From CAYOPZ01 sp964406005 (GTDB taxonomy: Bacteria > Bacteroidota > Bacteroidia > Bacteroidales > SM23-62), in NCBI GenBank assembly GCA_964406005.1, contig CAYOPZ010000054.1:1-16429 (forward strand): a stretch of 16,429 nucleotides of DNA, written 5' to 3'. A program made the translations under genes and the position numbers. A model generated the notes under the pieces. It worked only from the letters and a program-made list of their open reading frames with translations, was not told the DNA's origin and searched no databases. Below are positions 6,934 through 14,700 of this stretch, in pieces (position 1 is the first letter of the stretch; every line of letters begins with the position of its first letter).

Positions 6934-9102
6934 TTAAGAGTCCTGTCCTTTATTTGCCTCACGAACTGCTTCAAGTACCCGCTCAGGGGTCATGGGAAGC
7001 CGGTAAAGCCTTGCGCCGGTGGCATCGAAAATGGCATTCGCAATGGCCCCTCCCATGCAAATGATGGCCGGCTCGCCTCCACCCTGGGGCGGTTCATCCT
7101 GTGCATCGATCAGCATAACATCAATCTCCGGGATCCAGCTGAACCGTGTAAACCCATATGTATCAAAATTCTGGGTCAGCATCTTTCGTCCCTCAAACTT
7201 GATTTCCTCACTCAACGCATACCCCATTCCCATGATGATACAACCTTCCGCCTGTATAATGGCTCCCTGCGGATTCACGACCATCCCCATGTTTTGTACG
7301 CATACGGCACGTTTCACCTGTACCTGACCCGTTTGTTCATCCACTTCAACTTCCACCATAACCGCCACATCCGTTCCTGCATCCTTTCCGCAGGCCAGGC
7401 CGTATCCCCTTCCGCTGGGGACTTTGGCCGGTGTCCAGCCGAACCTGTCGGCCGTTGTTTCAATGACTTCTGTCATTTTAGGATCCCCCTTCAGGTGCCT
7501 GAGACGAAACTCGATCGCATCCTCTCCTGCAGCGGCGGCCATGATCTCAATCTGGGATTCCCTGGCGAAAGTGTTGGTATTGTTGCTCGGGGCACGCCAG
7601 GCCCCGGTATAAAACGGATGGGAACTGGTTCCCCGTGGAGCTTCGAAAGTCTGTGTGCGATGATCCTGTATGTCATAAAACTGCGTCGCTCCCCGCTGTC
7701 CCCCGAAATAAAGCCCGTAATCCCAGAAAGATATTTTCCCTTCAGCATCCAGGCCGGAGCTGATCTTAACGACGGCAGCCGGTCTGAGCCGGTCAAACAT
7801 GAACTCCTCCCTGCGGGGATAGACAAGCTGTACCGGTTTCCCCGACAATTTTGCCAGCCTGGCGACCTCCACCACCTGTGGATTGTATATCTTCCCTCCG
7901 AATCCGCCTCCGGTAAAAATCTCCATCAAACGTACATTCTCCTGGGGAATGCCCAGTAATTCGGCCACCTCGTCTTTTCTCGGAAACGGCGTCTGGCAGG
8001 ACGCCCATATCTTCAGTTTTTCGCCTTCAAAAACTGCAGTGGCAGTATGATTTTCAATCGGCGCATGGGCAATATAGGGATCCCTGTACACTGAATCGAA
8101 CCGTTTATCCGACTTGTTCTCACCCTCCGCAAGGTTTCCTCCCGCGTCAATCTGATTGCTTTGGGTGCCTTTTTCGATCAAATATTCGAAAATGCTCTGA
8201 TCATCCACCTCAGGTTCTTCCTCCTCATATTCCGATTTCACTTTCGTAATGGCAAAATCTGCCATATCCTGTGATTCATGCAATACGGCAATGAAATCTC
8301 CATCCCTGACCACCTCGACCCCGTCCATATTTTCGGCCTCTGACGTATCCACACTCACAAGTTTCGCCCCGAGGGAAGGAGGTCTTAATATCCGGGCACG
8401 CATCAATCCCGGAAGCTGAATATCACCTGAATACCGGGCTTCCCCGGTTACTTTCACAAATCCGTCGCTGTGAAGGCGGGATTTCCCCATGACCTTGAAT
8501 TCCGAAGCCTTTTTCAGGGAAGGTTGTCCGCTGACCGTTTCGAGAATCTCCTGTCCCCGTGTCAGTTCTGAGTAACTGATTCGCTTTGTTTCATCCCTCT
8601 TCACTGAAACAACACCTTCACTGACCGTCAGCTGATCTTCCGGCACCGACAGTTCCGCGGCAGCCATTTTCAGCAGTATTGCCCTGGCCTCGGCACCTGC
8701 TGCCCTCAGTGTCTGCCCGAAAACACGTGTTGACAACGACCCGAATGTACCCGCATCCCAGGGACACAGGTCCGTATCCCCCATGATGATGTCAATGTTG
8801 TCAAGGTTCACGTCAAGTTCATCCGCCAGCATCATTGGCAGGGAGGTTATGGGTCCCTGCCCCATCTCGATCTTGCCAGAGTACAATGTAACACGCCCAT
8901 CCTCTCCGATTCTCAGATAGGCATTCACATCGTTTTGTCCGGGCTGCCCGGCAGTGCATCCGGCCAGAAGCTGCAGATCGTTCACTGAAAAAGCAATGAT
9001 GAGTCCCCCGCCGATCCTTTTAATGAAATCCCTGCGGTCCATTCCGTCAGGATTATGCATATCCTTAAAAAGACGCTTTGTGATTTTTTCGTCTGTTTTC
9101 AT
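6934..9102 (-). CDS. Molybdopterin-binding catalytic subunit, xanthine dehydrogenase family (IorB-like), Tat-exported
   Basis: A 722-residue molybdenum hydroxylase large subunit that hydroxylates an aldehyde or N-heterocycle with water as oxygen source; the substrate is not readable from sequence. Residues 21-49 hold a twin-arginine signal (MDRRDFIKRIGGGLIIAF, Arg23-Arg24), so it is exported folded. A lipobox-like LLAGC ends at Cys49, hinting at a lipoprotein. Cofactor-binding motifs are MGQGPIT (about 80-86), GGGFGGK (398-404), GAWRAPSNN (about 500-508) and GGGEPAI (674-680) with the catalytic Glu677. The single-chain size and the paired [2Fe-2S] subunit match isoquinoline 1-oxidoreductase-type enzymes rather than cytoplasmic XdhABC. 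Its ATG overlaps the stop of the upstream [2Fe-2S] gene by 4 nt (ATGA), implying translational coupling. No FAD subunit or cytochrome c is encoded nearby. Confidence 0.93.
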   Translation of the reverse strand: MKTDEKITKRLFKDMHNPDGMDRRDFIKRIGGGLIIAFSVNDLQLLAGCTAGQPGQNDVNAYLRIGEDGRVTLYSGKIEMGQGPITSLPMMLADELDVNLDNIDIIMGDTDLCPWDAGTFGSLSTRVFGQTLRAAGAEARAILLKMAAAELSVPEDQLTVSEGVVSVKRDETKRISYSELTRGQEILETVSGQPSLKKASEFKVMGKSRLHSDGFVKVTGEARYSGDIQLPGLMRARILRPPSLGAKLVSVDTSEAENMDGVEVVRDGDFIAVLHESQDMADFAITKVKSEYEEEEPEVDDQSIFEYLIEKGTQSNQIDAGGNLAEGENKSDKRFDSVYRDPYIAHAPIENHTATAVFEGEKLKIWASCQTPFPRKDEVAELLGIPQENVRLMEIFTGGGFGGKIYNPQVVEVARLAKLSGKPVQLVYPRREEFMFDRLRPAAVVKISSGLDAEGKISFWDYGLYFGGQRGATQFYDIQDHRTQTFEAPRGTSSHPFYTGAWRAPSNNTNTFARESQIEIMAAAAGEDAIEFRLRHLKGDPKMTEVIETTADRFGWTPAKVPSGRGYGLACGKDAGTDVAVMVEVEVDEQTGQVQVKRAVCVQNMGMVVNPQGAIIQAEGCIIMGMGYALSEEIKFEGRKMLTQNFDTYGFTRFSWIPEIDVMLIDAQDEPPQGGGEPAIICMGGAIANAIFDATGARLYRLPMTPERVLEAVREANKGQDS

Positions 9103-9581
9103 AATTGCATTGCTCCTTTCATTTCTTTGCCGGCCTGTTGAATGGCTTCAATGATCCTGCCGTAGGTGCCGCACCGGCATAAATTTTCTTCCATGCCCTC
9201 GATGATTTCCTTCCGGGAAGGTTCCGGATTTTTCAACAACAATCCATAGGCGGACATGATCATACCCGGCGTGCAGTAGCCGCATTGCAGGGCGTCTTTT
9301 TCCATAAATGCCTTCTGGATGGGATGGAGGCTGCCGTTCCTGGCCAGACCTTCAATGGTTAGTACTTTTCTTCCTTCAACATCGCTTACCGGGAGCATGC
9401 ATGAACGGTACGTTTCATCATCTATTATGACCGTGCATGAGCCACAGAAGCCCAATCCGCACCCGAATTTTGTGCCTGTCAGGCCCAGTTCGTTCCGAAG
9501 TACCCACAAAAGGAGATTATTCGGATCCGTTGAGAGTTGGGTGGGATTCCCGTTGAGTTCAAAATGAATTGTTTCAATCAT
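9099..9581 (-). CDS. [2Fe-2S] subunit of molybdenum hydroxylase (IorA-like)
   Basis: A 160-residue electron-transfer subunit with two [2Fe-2S] clusters. Residues 1-80 are a plant-type ferredoxin domain with ligands Cys41, Cys46, Cys49 and Cys61 (CGLGFCGSC then Cys61). Residues 85-150 are the helical second domain with Cys100, Cys103, Cys135 and Cys137 (QCGYCTPG and NLCRCG). All eight ligands are present. It has no signal peptide, so it most likely rides out of the cell with the Tat-signal-bearing large subunit, as is accepted for this enzyme type. It carries no fused cytochrome domain. The start overlaps the end of the XdhC-MocA gene by 8 nt and the stop overlaps the next start by 4 nt, so expression is tightly coupled. 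Confidence 0.95.
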   Translation of the reverse strand: MIETIHFELNGNPTQLSTDPNNLLLWVLRNELGLTGTKFGCGLGFCGSCTVIIDDETYRSCMLPVSDVEGRKVLTIEGLARNGSLHPIQKAFMEKDALQCGYCTPGMIMSAYGLLLKNPEPSRKEIIEGMEENLCRCGTYGRIIEAIQQAGKEMKGAMQL

Positions 9582-11223
9582 GATTATGCTGGTGTTTAAG
9601 TTCCTTCCTGTAATCTTTTTCGGTATCTATGTCCCTTAATATTGCCGGGCTGTTGGTTTCCACTTCCTGGATATCGTCCGGATGCGTGTGTATCAAATCC
9701 TTAAGGCTACTCTTTTCAGAGTACCCCATGACCTCACGAAAGTATCTGCTGCCAAACAGGATGGGATGCCCCCTCTTGCCCTGATGCATGGCGACTATGA
9801 TCTCCCTGCCGGATTTCCGATATGCTTCAATCATCCTGTCCATAACATTACTGCCTATCATAGGTTGATCGCCCAGCAGGACCATAACCGCATCCGTTTT
9901 GTCCGGAACTGCCTGCAGTCCGCACTGTACCGATGAAAGCATTCCGTTCCTGTATTGCCTGTTGTGCACCGGTTCAACCGGGTAATCCTGTATCAGGTTA
10001 CCGATCTCTTCATTGTCCGAACCCAGCACAACAAGCGTCCTGCTGATCCCGGAAGAAACGGCATTTTTAACCACCCTTTCAATGATGCTGCAATCACCGA
10101 AAGGAAGCGACATTTTAGGCCTGCCCATCCTTCTTGACTCGCCTGCAGCCAGGATGACGGCTGTAATGTCGGGGCCATTCCGGGGTAGTTTTCCCCGGTT
10201 GCGAACCTGTATCAGTTCGGCACAGATGCTCACCGCAATCTCCTGAACGGTTTTGGAATTGATTTCAAGACCCACCGGAGTATGTACCCGGTCAAACCTT
10301 TCGGCTGTGGCCCATTCCCGGGAAAGAAAATTCTCACGCATAAGCCGGACCTTTTTTTTGCTTCCGATCATGCCTATATAGGCTATGTCCGAATCAATAC
10401 AGGCCCTGAGCGCATCCGCATCATCCCTGTGGCCGCGGGTAACGATCACAATGTAGGTATCCCCGGTTTTGGGTATTTGACGGATCGCCTTCCCAATGGA
10501 ACCTGCAACGATATGATCTGCATCAGGTATGTTCTGAGGGTTGGCGTATTCGGGTCTGTCGTCGATCACGGTAACCTCAAAATCAAGCAGGTTTGCCATA
10601 TGGGCCAGGGATCTTCCTATATGCCCGGCCCCAGCTATGACGAGTTTCGGCAGGGGCCTTACCGGTTCCAGGAATACGGTTCTGTCGCCTGGTTTTTCTA
10701 TATAAAGGCAATTCCCTTTTTCGAGACAGGCAGTCATTTCACCGCTGAATTCATTCAGTTTCCTATGCACCGATCCTTCCTGTGCGCCTTTTTCCAACCA
10801 GAATCTTTCAATTTCCGCCCTATCCTTTCCCGAAACAATCGTTGCCAGTATGCCCGGTCTTTCCTTCCCGATGGATTCCGCCAGACTGCGGAATGCTTCC
10901 GTATTCTTCCCCGGATTCGCATCAAGCATAATGATGGCCGTTCCACCGCAGATTGCGCCATCCTCTTCAGTAATATCTGCGTTCAATCCGAACTCATAGA
11001 TCATGGAGAAACCTTCCTTTAAAAGCCCGGCGGCCCTTTCGGAGGCATCGTGTTCAAGAATCCCCCCTCCCAGCGTACCGGACAGGAGCTCCCCTGATGA
11101 AAACAGGGCGGACGCTCCCGGGACCTGTGGAGCAGACCCCTTTGTTCCAAGGATCGTGGCCAGGACAAGCTGCCGCCCGTTTTGCTGCATCTTGCCCGTC
11201 AGGCTATAATAAATGTTTTTCAA
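9574..11223 (-). CDS. XdhC-MocA fusion: molybdenum cofactor insertion and cytidylylation protein
   Basis: A 549-residue fusion of two maturation factors usually made separately. Residues 10-100 are the CoxI/XdhC N-terminal domain (GTKGSAPQVPGA, LGGGILE). Residues 190-345 are the XdhC Rossmann domain (VIAGAGHIGRSL at 195-206, then IGMIGSKKKV). Residues 352-549 are a MobA/MocA-like nucleotidyltransferase with the signature LAAGESRRMGRPK (358-370), LLGDQPMI (449-456) and RGHPILFG. XdhC binds and protects the finished cofactor and delivers it to the enzyme; MocA joins CMP to molybdopterin. Together they indicate that the downstream hydroxylase uses molybdopterin cytosine dinucleotide. The protein is cytoplasmic. 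The coding region overlaps the [2Fe-2S] gene by 8 nt and starts 21 nt after the membrane protein gene. Confidence 0.93.
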   Translation of the reverse strand: MKNIYYSLTGKMQQNGRQLVLATILGTKGSAPQVPGASALFSSGELLSGTLGGGILEHDASERAAGLLKEGFSMIYEFGLNADITEEDGAICGGTAIIMLDANPGKNTEAFRSLAESIGKERPGILATIVSGKDRAEIERFWLEKGAQEGSVHRKLNEFSGEMTACLEKGNCLYIEKPGDRTVFLEPVRPLPKLVIAGAGHIGRSLAHMANLLDFEVTVIDDRPEYANPQNIPDADHIVAGSIGKAIRQIPKTGDTYIVIVTRGHRDDADALRACIDSDIAYIGMIGSKKKVRLMRENFLSREWATAERFDRVHTPVGLEINSKTVQEIAVSICAELIQVRNRGKLPRNGPDITAVILAAGESRRMGRPKMSLPFGDCSIIERVVKNAVSSGISRTLVVLGSDNEEIGNLIQDYPVEPVHNRQYRNGMLSSVQCGLQAVPDKTDAVMVLLGDQPMIGSNVMDRMIEAYRKSGREIIVAMHQGKRGHPILFGSRYFREVMGYSEKSSLKDLIHTHPDDIQEVETNSPAILRDIDTEKDYRKELKHQHNHD

Positions 11224-11244
11224 ACTGCCGTCAGGTCATTAAAA

Positions 11245-11925
11245 TCAGGAAACCATTATCACTCTGAACACTGCGATTAAAGCCAGTAATACAGCCATTG
11301 CAAGGGGGGAAACCAGGTTCCTCAGGAAATTGTATCTGATTTGCATACCGATGTGACCAATGTATGCCCCGATCCTCTCCCCTGCATGAAATGCAAGCGG
11401 TATGGTAAATGCTGAAAAAACAATGGCCACAGGACCAAAATAAATGGATAAGGGAACAGCCGTATTTGGATAAACACAGGCCGGTATCCCGGTGGCAAAT
11501 TTCACCAGTGGGAACAAGGCTACGGCAATAAGTGCCGAAGCGCCGCCCAGAAGAGCCCGTGATGATGTGTTCTTCAAAGTGGCGTGGCGGAATATCAGGA
11601 TCAGGATAATAAAGGCCAGTCCCTCCATCCAGAATGCAAAAATCGGATTGGCAACGGCACCGTGTATCACGGGAAGGGAAAGCAGAACGGCATCGAACAA
11701 TTTGAAAAGTGAGGCGATCAGCACGGTCAGGACCGGTGCAAGATAATTCCTGGTGGCCACCCATACGGCTGCAACAAAGAACAGGGCCACTCCGGTCATC
11801 AGTGATCCGGATACAAGTTGTGCGCATGTTTGCAATCCCGCTCCCAGCACAACCTCCATAAAACCCCAGGTGGATCCGAGTATCACTGCAATGGCAAGAG
11901 ATGATTTCGTAATGTGTTTTTTCAT
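11245..11925 (-). CDS. Polytopic membrane protein of unknown function
   Basis: I do not recognise this 226-residue protein. It is very hydrophobic with about seven membrane segments, roughly at residues 9-30, 42-58, 61-82, 93-113, 123-143, 158-180 and 203-224. Polar residues inside or beside these include Glu24 (GFMEVVLG), Lys75 and Asp78, His88 (HGAVANP), Glu101 and His180-Glu183 (FHAGERIGAYIG). The glycine-rich small-residue packing is a little like S components of ECF transporters, but I see no diagnostic motif. It sits between the NTPase gene (52 nt upstream) and the XdhC-MocA gene (21 nt downstream), all on one strand, so a role in cofactor, metal, substrate or electron transfer for the molybdoenzyme is inferred only from context. 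An overlapping frame at 11231-11827 is Cys- and Arg-rich and looks like a shadow. Confidence 0.7.
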   Translation of the reverse strand: MKKHITKSSLAIAVILGSTWGFMEVVLGAGLQTCAQLVSGSLMTGVALFFVAAVWVATRNYLAPVLTVLIASLFKLFDAVLLSLPVIHGAVANPIFAFWMEGLAFIILILIFRHATLKNTSSRALLGGASALIAVALFPLVKFATGIPACVYPNTAVPLSIYFGPVAIVFSAFTIPLAFHAGERIGAYIGHIGMQIRYNFLRNLVSPLAMAVLLALIAVFRVIMVS

Positions 11926-11977
11926 GGCAGGTTCAGGTTTTTAACAAAGGAAAAGGTATGGTATATTTTACTTAAAA

Positions 11978-12544
11978 TCAATCTATATTAGCCCTGAATC
12001 CGGAACAAATCTCTTTGACGGCCAGATCAATTGATTGGGTTTCAACGTCAACGATAACAGGATCTCCCAGGTGCCATTTCCGGACGACCTTCCCGAGCAG
12101 TCGTTTTCTGACGACCCATATCATGGAACATGCGCATTTGTCCCTGAGAAAAGTGACTGCATCCGCCCAGATTCCGCCCCCAAGCTCGAGGGGACCGATT
12201 TCATCCACCACGACCAGGTCATTCTCACAGATGCGGGGATCCGTCAGGATCCTGTTTCCCAGGTTCAGAGCCTCCGGATTGAAATAAAAGCTGCCTGCCT
12301 CCTGCCATCCTTCTGAATAAACCCTTGATGCAAGGGGCATGGTCTCACCGGAAGAAATATCCATGAGTATATAGGACCGGGGTGCGTCTTCATTCAAAAC
12401 AGAAGGGGCGATAAAGCCGGCCGCCAGGAGATTCCTGTCCCTGATTATTTCCATCAGCGCAAGCAGGAAAGAACTTTTCCCGCTGCCGGGATTCCCGGTC
12501 AGTATAAAAATCTGCTTATCCCCGCCGTACGGATTGCGTGCCAC
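11978..12544 (-). CDS. THEP1-like P-loop NTPase
   Basis: A 188-residue nucleoside-triphosphatase resembling the THEP1/NTPase_1 family. It has a Walker A motif GNPGSGKS (17-24), the family's second block GFIAPSV (43-49, where relatives read GF-x-x-P-E-V-R), the ISSGETMPLAS segment (63-73), and a Walker B LVVVDEIGPLEL (110-121, Asp114-Glu115). It starts with GTG at 12544: an in-frame stop lies just upstream at 12548-12550 and no ATG precedes the P-loop. It is cytoplasmic. Characterised relatives hydrolyse NTPs with broad specificity and have unclear physiology. Being the first gene before a membrane protein and molybdoenzyme maturation genes, it may power transport or cofactor handling; that is inference. 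Confidence 0.8.
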   Translation of the reverse strand: MARNPYGGDKQIFILTGNPGSGKSSFLLALMEIIRDRNLLAAGFIAPSVLNEDAPRSYILMDISSGETMPLASRVYSEGWQEAGSFYFNPEALNLGNRILTDPRICENDLVVVDEIGPLELGGGIWADAVTFLRDKCACSMIWVVRKRLLGKVVRKWHLGDPVIVDVETQSIDLAVKEICSGFRANID

Positions 12545-12615
12545 ATATTAAACTTAACCCATTTTGCTTAAACAACCATGAACATTTTTAGAATACAATT
12601 CAAGCATCCTTTTAT

Positions 12616-12623
12616 TAACTTTG
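12616..12623 (+). promoter_or_regulatory. Probable Bacteroidota -7 promoter element (TAACTTTG)
   Basis: An exact TAnnTTTG match ending 25 nt before the ATG at 12649. It lies in the divergent spacer between the minus-strand NTPase gene and the envelope cluster. It would drive the M23-dxr-rseP transcript and makes the in-frame ATG at 12625, only 1 nt downstream, an unlikely start. A matching -33 element is not obvious. Confidence 0.5.
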
Positions 12624-12648
12624 TATGCTTTTCATCCGGCACCGCTTT

Positions 12649-13512
12649 ATGGGAAAACAGAAAAAAAGATCCATAGCGAAAAGATTTCGTGATAAATTCA
12701 GGTTGATCATATACAATGACAATACCCTGGAAGAAGTATGGTATGTCCGCCTTTCAAGGTTCAACCTTATGGCATTGCTTTCAACCCTATTCATCCTTAT
12801 CATCGGGGGGGTTTTTGCACTTGTGGCATATACGAGCATACGCGAACTCATTCCGGGGTACCCCGACGGGAATATGCGCAGAACCATCTATATGAACGCC
12901 GTCAGGCTGGACTCCCTGGAAAATGAAATCCGCATGCGTGACCTGTATTTCAAAACCGTCAAAGCCCTGATCGCCGGAGAGCAACCCGATAACCTGGTTG
13001 ATCTTGCCGATACCGTCCAGGAGAATACATCCCTGGATTTCAACACATCCATAGAAGACTCCATCCTGAGGGTGCAAATCGAAGAAGAGGAACAGTATAA
13101 CCTCTCAGTACCGGTCGAAGAGTCGTCTCCGACAGATCTTGCAGGAATTCATTTTTTCGCACCCGTAAGGGGGCTTGTAACACAATCTTTCAACTACAGT
13201 GAGAACCACTACGGCACGGACATCGGCGCGGCGCACAATGAAGTCGTAAAAGCTACGCTGGACGGTACGGTTACACTCGCCGACTGGACCGTGGAAACGG
13301 GATATGTCATTTACATACAACACGAGCACAATCTTATCTCGGTCTATAAGCACAATTCAGAATTATTAAAAAAAGCAGGCAATGTGGTCAAGGCAGGAGA
13401 CGCCATAGCCATTATCGGGAATTCCGGGGAACTGACCACAGGTCCGCATCTGCATTTCGAGTTATGGCATAACGGAACCCCCATTAATCCGGAAACCTAC
13501 ATCGTATTTTGA
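12649..13512 (+). CDS. Membrane-anchored M23 family metallopeptidase
   Basis: A 287-residue peptidoglycan endopeptidase-type protein. I chose the ATG at 12649 over 12625 because of the promoter position and because relatives begin with a short basic cytoplasmic stretch (MGKQKKRSIAKRFRDKF). One transmembrane helix lies at about 39-61, followed by a periplasmic linker rich in acidic residues and the LytM/M23 domain at about 165-287. Zinc ligands are His187 and Asp191 in HYGTDIG and His269 in GPHLHFELW, with His267 as catalytic base, so the enzyme appears active rather than a degenerate activator. It would cut peptide cross-links in the cell wall or regulate cell separation. Its TGA stop overlaps the TTG start of dxr by 4 nt, so the two are translationally coupled. 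Confidence 0.88.
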   Translation: MGKQKKRSIAKRFRDKFRLIIYNDNTLEEVWYVRLSRFNLMALLSTLFILIIGGVFALVAYTSIRELIPGYPDGNMRRTIYMNAVRLDSLENEIRMRDLYFKTVKALIAGEQPDNLVDLADTVQENTSLDFNTSIEDSILRVQIEEEEQYNLSVPVEESSPTDLAGIHFFAPVRGLVTQSFNYSENHYGTDIGAAHNEVVKATLDGTVTLADWTVETGYVIYIQHEHNLISVYKHNSELLKKAGNVVKAGDAIAIIGNSGELTTGPHLHFELWHNGTPINPETYIVF

Positions 13513-14663
13513 AGAAACGCATAGCCATTCTCGGATCGACCGGTTCCATCGGTACCCAGACACTGGATGTAATTCAAAGCCACCCCGATCATTTCGAACT
13601 GGAAGTCCTTACATGCGGGAACAATGCTGAAATCCTGGTCGAACAGGCCAGGAAATACCTTCCCAATCATGTCGTGATCGCCAATCCCGACAGGTACGGG
13701 GACGTACAGGGCCAATTATCAGATCTGCCGGTTAAGGTCTATGCGGGAAATGAATCCATCGAACAGATCGTCGAGATTGAATCTGTGGATATGGTTGTGA
13801 CGGCCATGGTTGGTTTTTCCGGGCTGCGTCCTACCCTGAAAGCCATCCTGGCGCAAAAACAGATCGCCCTTGCCAACAAGGAAACCCTTGTCGTGGCAGG
13901 GGAGCTCGTAACAAAGGCCGCTTTAGAGAAAGGCGTGAACATTTACCCAGTCGATTCCGAACATTCGGCCATTTTTCAATGCATTGCAGGCGAGGAAACG
14001 AACCCTGTGGAAAAGGTCATTCTCACGGCTTCCGGCGGTCCCTTCCTGGGAAAGGATAAAAAATCCCTGGAACAGGTAAGCAAAAAAGAAGCGCTGAACC
14101 ATCCGAACTGGTGCATGGGGGATAAGGTGACCATCGATTCGGCAACACTGATGAACAAGGGACTCGAGGTCATCGAAGCACACTGGCTGTTTGGCCTGGA
14201 TCCCGGGCAGATCGAAGTGGTTGTCCATCCGCAATCCATCATTCATTCCCTTGTGCAATTCCAAGACGGTTCCGTTAAAGCCCAGATGGGCATTCCGGAC
14301 ATGAGGCTTCCCATACAGTATGCACTGGGATATCCGAAAAGGCTCAAATCGGATTTCCCCAGGTTCAGGTTTTCAGATTATCCCGAACTTACATTCCGGG
14401 CACCCGATGTAAAAGTATTCCGTAACCTGACACTTGCCTATGATGCGCTCCGGAGAGGCGGGAACATTCCCTGCGTCATGAATGCCGCCAATGAAATTGC
14501 CGTTCAGTCATTTCTGAATGACCAGCTTCCTTTCCTCAAAATTCCCGATGTCATCCAGAAAACAATGGAAAGCGTGCCGTTTACGGACAATCCGGACCTG
14601 GATGATTATGTCAATATCGATTCTGAAGCAAGAAAAATTGCGGGTGAACTGGTTTTTAAATAA
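13509..14663 (+). CDS. dxr: 1-deoxy-D-xylulose 5-phosphate reductoisomerase
   Basis: Dxr (IspC) converts 1-deoxy-D-xylulose 5-phosphate to 2-C-methyl-D-erythritol 4-phosphate with NADPH, the committed step of the non-mevalonate isoprenoid pathway, in the cytoplasm. The 384-residue length is normal. NADPH-binding GSTGSIGTQTL is at 9-19; LANKETLVVAG at 121-131; metal ligands Asp149 and Glu151 lie in PVDSEH and Glu220 in MNKGLEVIEAH; the flexible-loop segment HPNWCMGDK is at 198-206. All catalytic elements are intact. The start is TTG at 13509, forming a TTGA overlap with the stop of the peptidase gene; no ATG or GTG is better placed before the Rossmann motif. rseP follows after 37 nt. Confidence 0.97.
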   Translation: MKKRIAILGSTGSIGTQTLDVIQSHPDHFELEVLTCGNNAEILVEQARKYLPNHVVIANPDRYGDVQGQLSDLPVKVYAGNESIEQIVEIESVDMVVTAMVGFSGLRPTLKAILAQKQIALANKETLVVAGELVTKAALEKGVNIYPVDSEHSAIFQCIAGEETNPVEKVILTASGGPFLGKDKKSLEQVSKKEALNHPNWCMGDKVTIDSATLMNKGLEVIEAHWLFGLDPGQIEVVVHPQSIIHSLVQFQDGSVKAQMGIPDMRLPIQYALGYPKRLKSDFPRFRFSDYPELTFRAPDVKVFRNLTLAYDALRRGGNIPCVMNAANEIAVQSFLNDQLPFLKIPDVIQKTMESVPFTDNPDLDDYVNIDSEARKIAGELVFK

Positions 14664-14700
14664 TTTTGCCCGGGTTTACATGATGATATCATAAAGGGAA

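Noticed and set aside
7294..7959. 221-residue open frame on + strand
   Set aside because: Antisense to the molybdopterin subunit, which has intact cofactor motifs; no family features in the translation.
10282..11022. 246-residue open frame on + strand
   Set aside because: It lies wholly antisense to the well-supported XdhC-MocA gene and its translation shows no recognisable domain; it is a codon-bias shadow.
11231..11827. 198-residue open frame on - strand overlapping the membrane protein
   Set aside because: Same strand but another frame; its product is rich in Cys, Arg and His with no clear structure, whereas the frame at 11245-11925 gives regular membrane helices and a good start.
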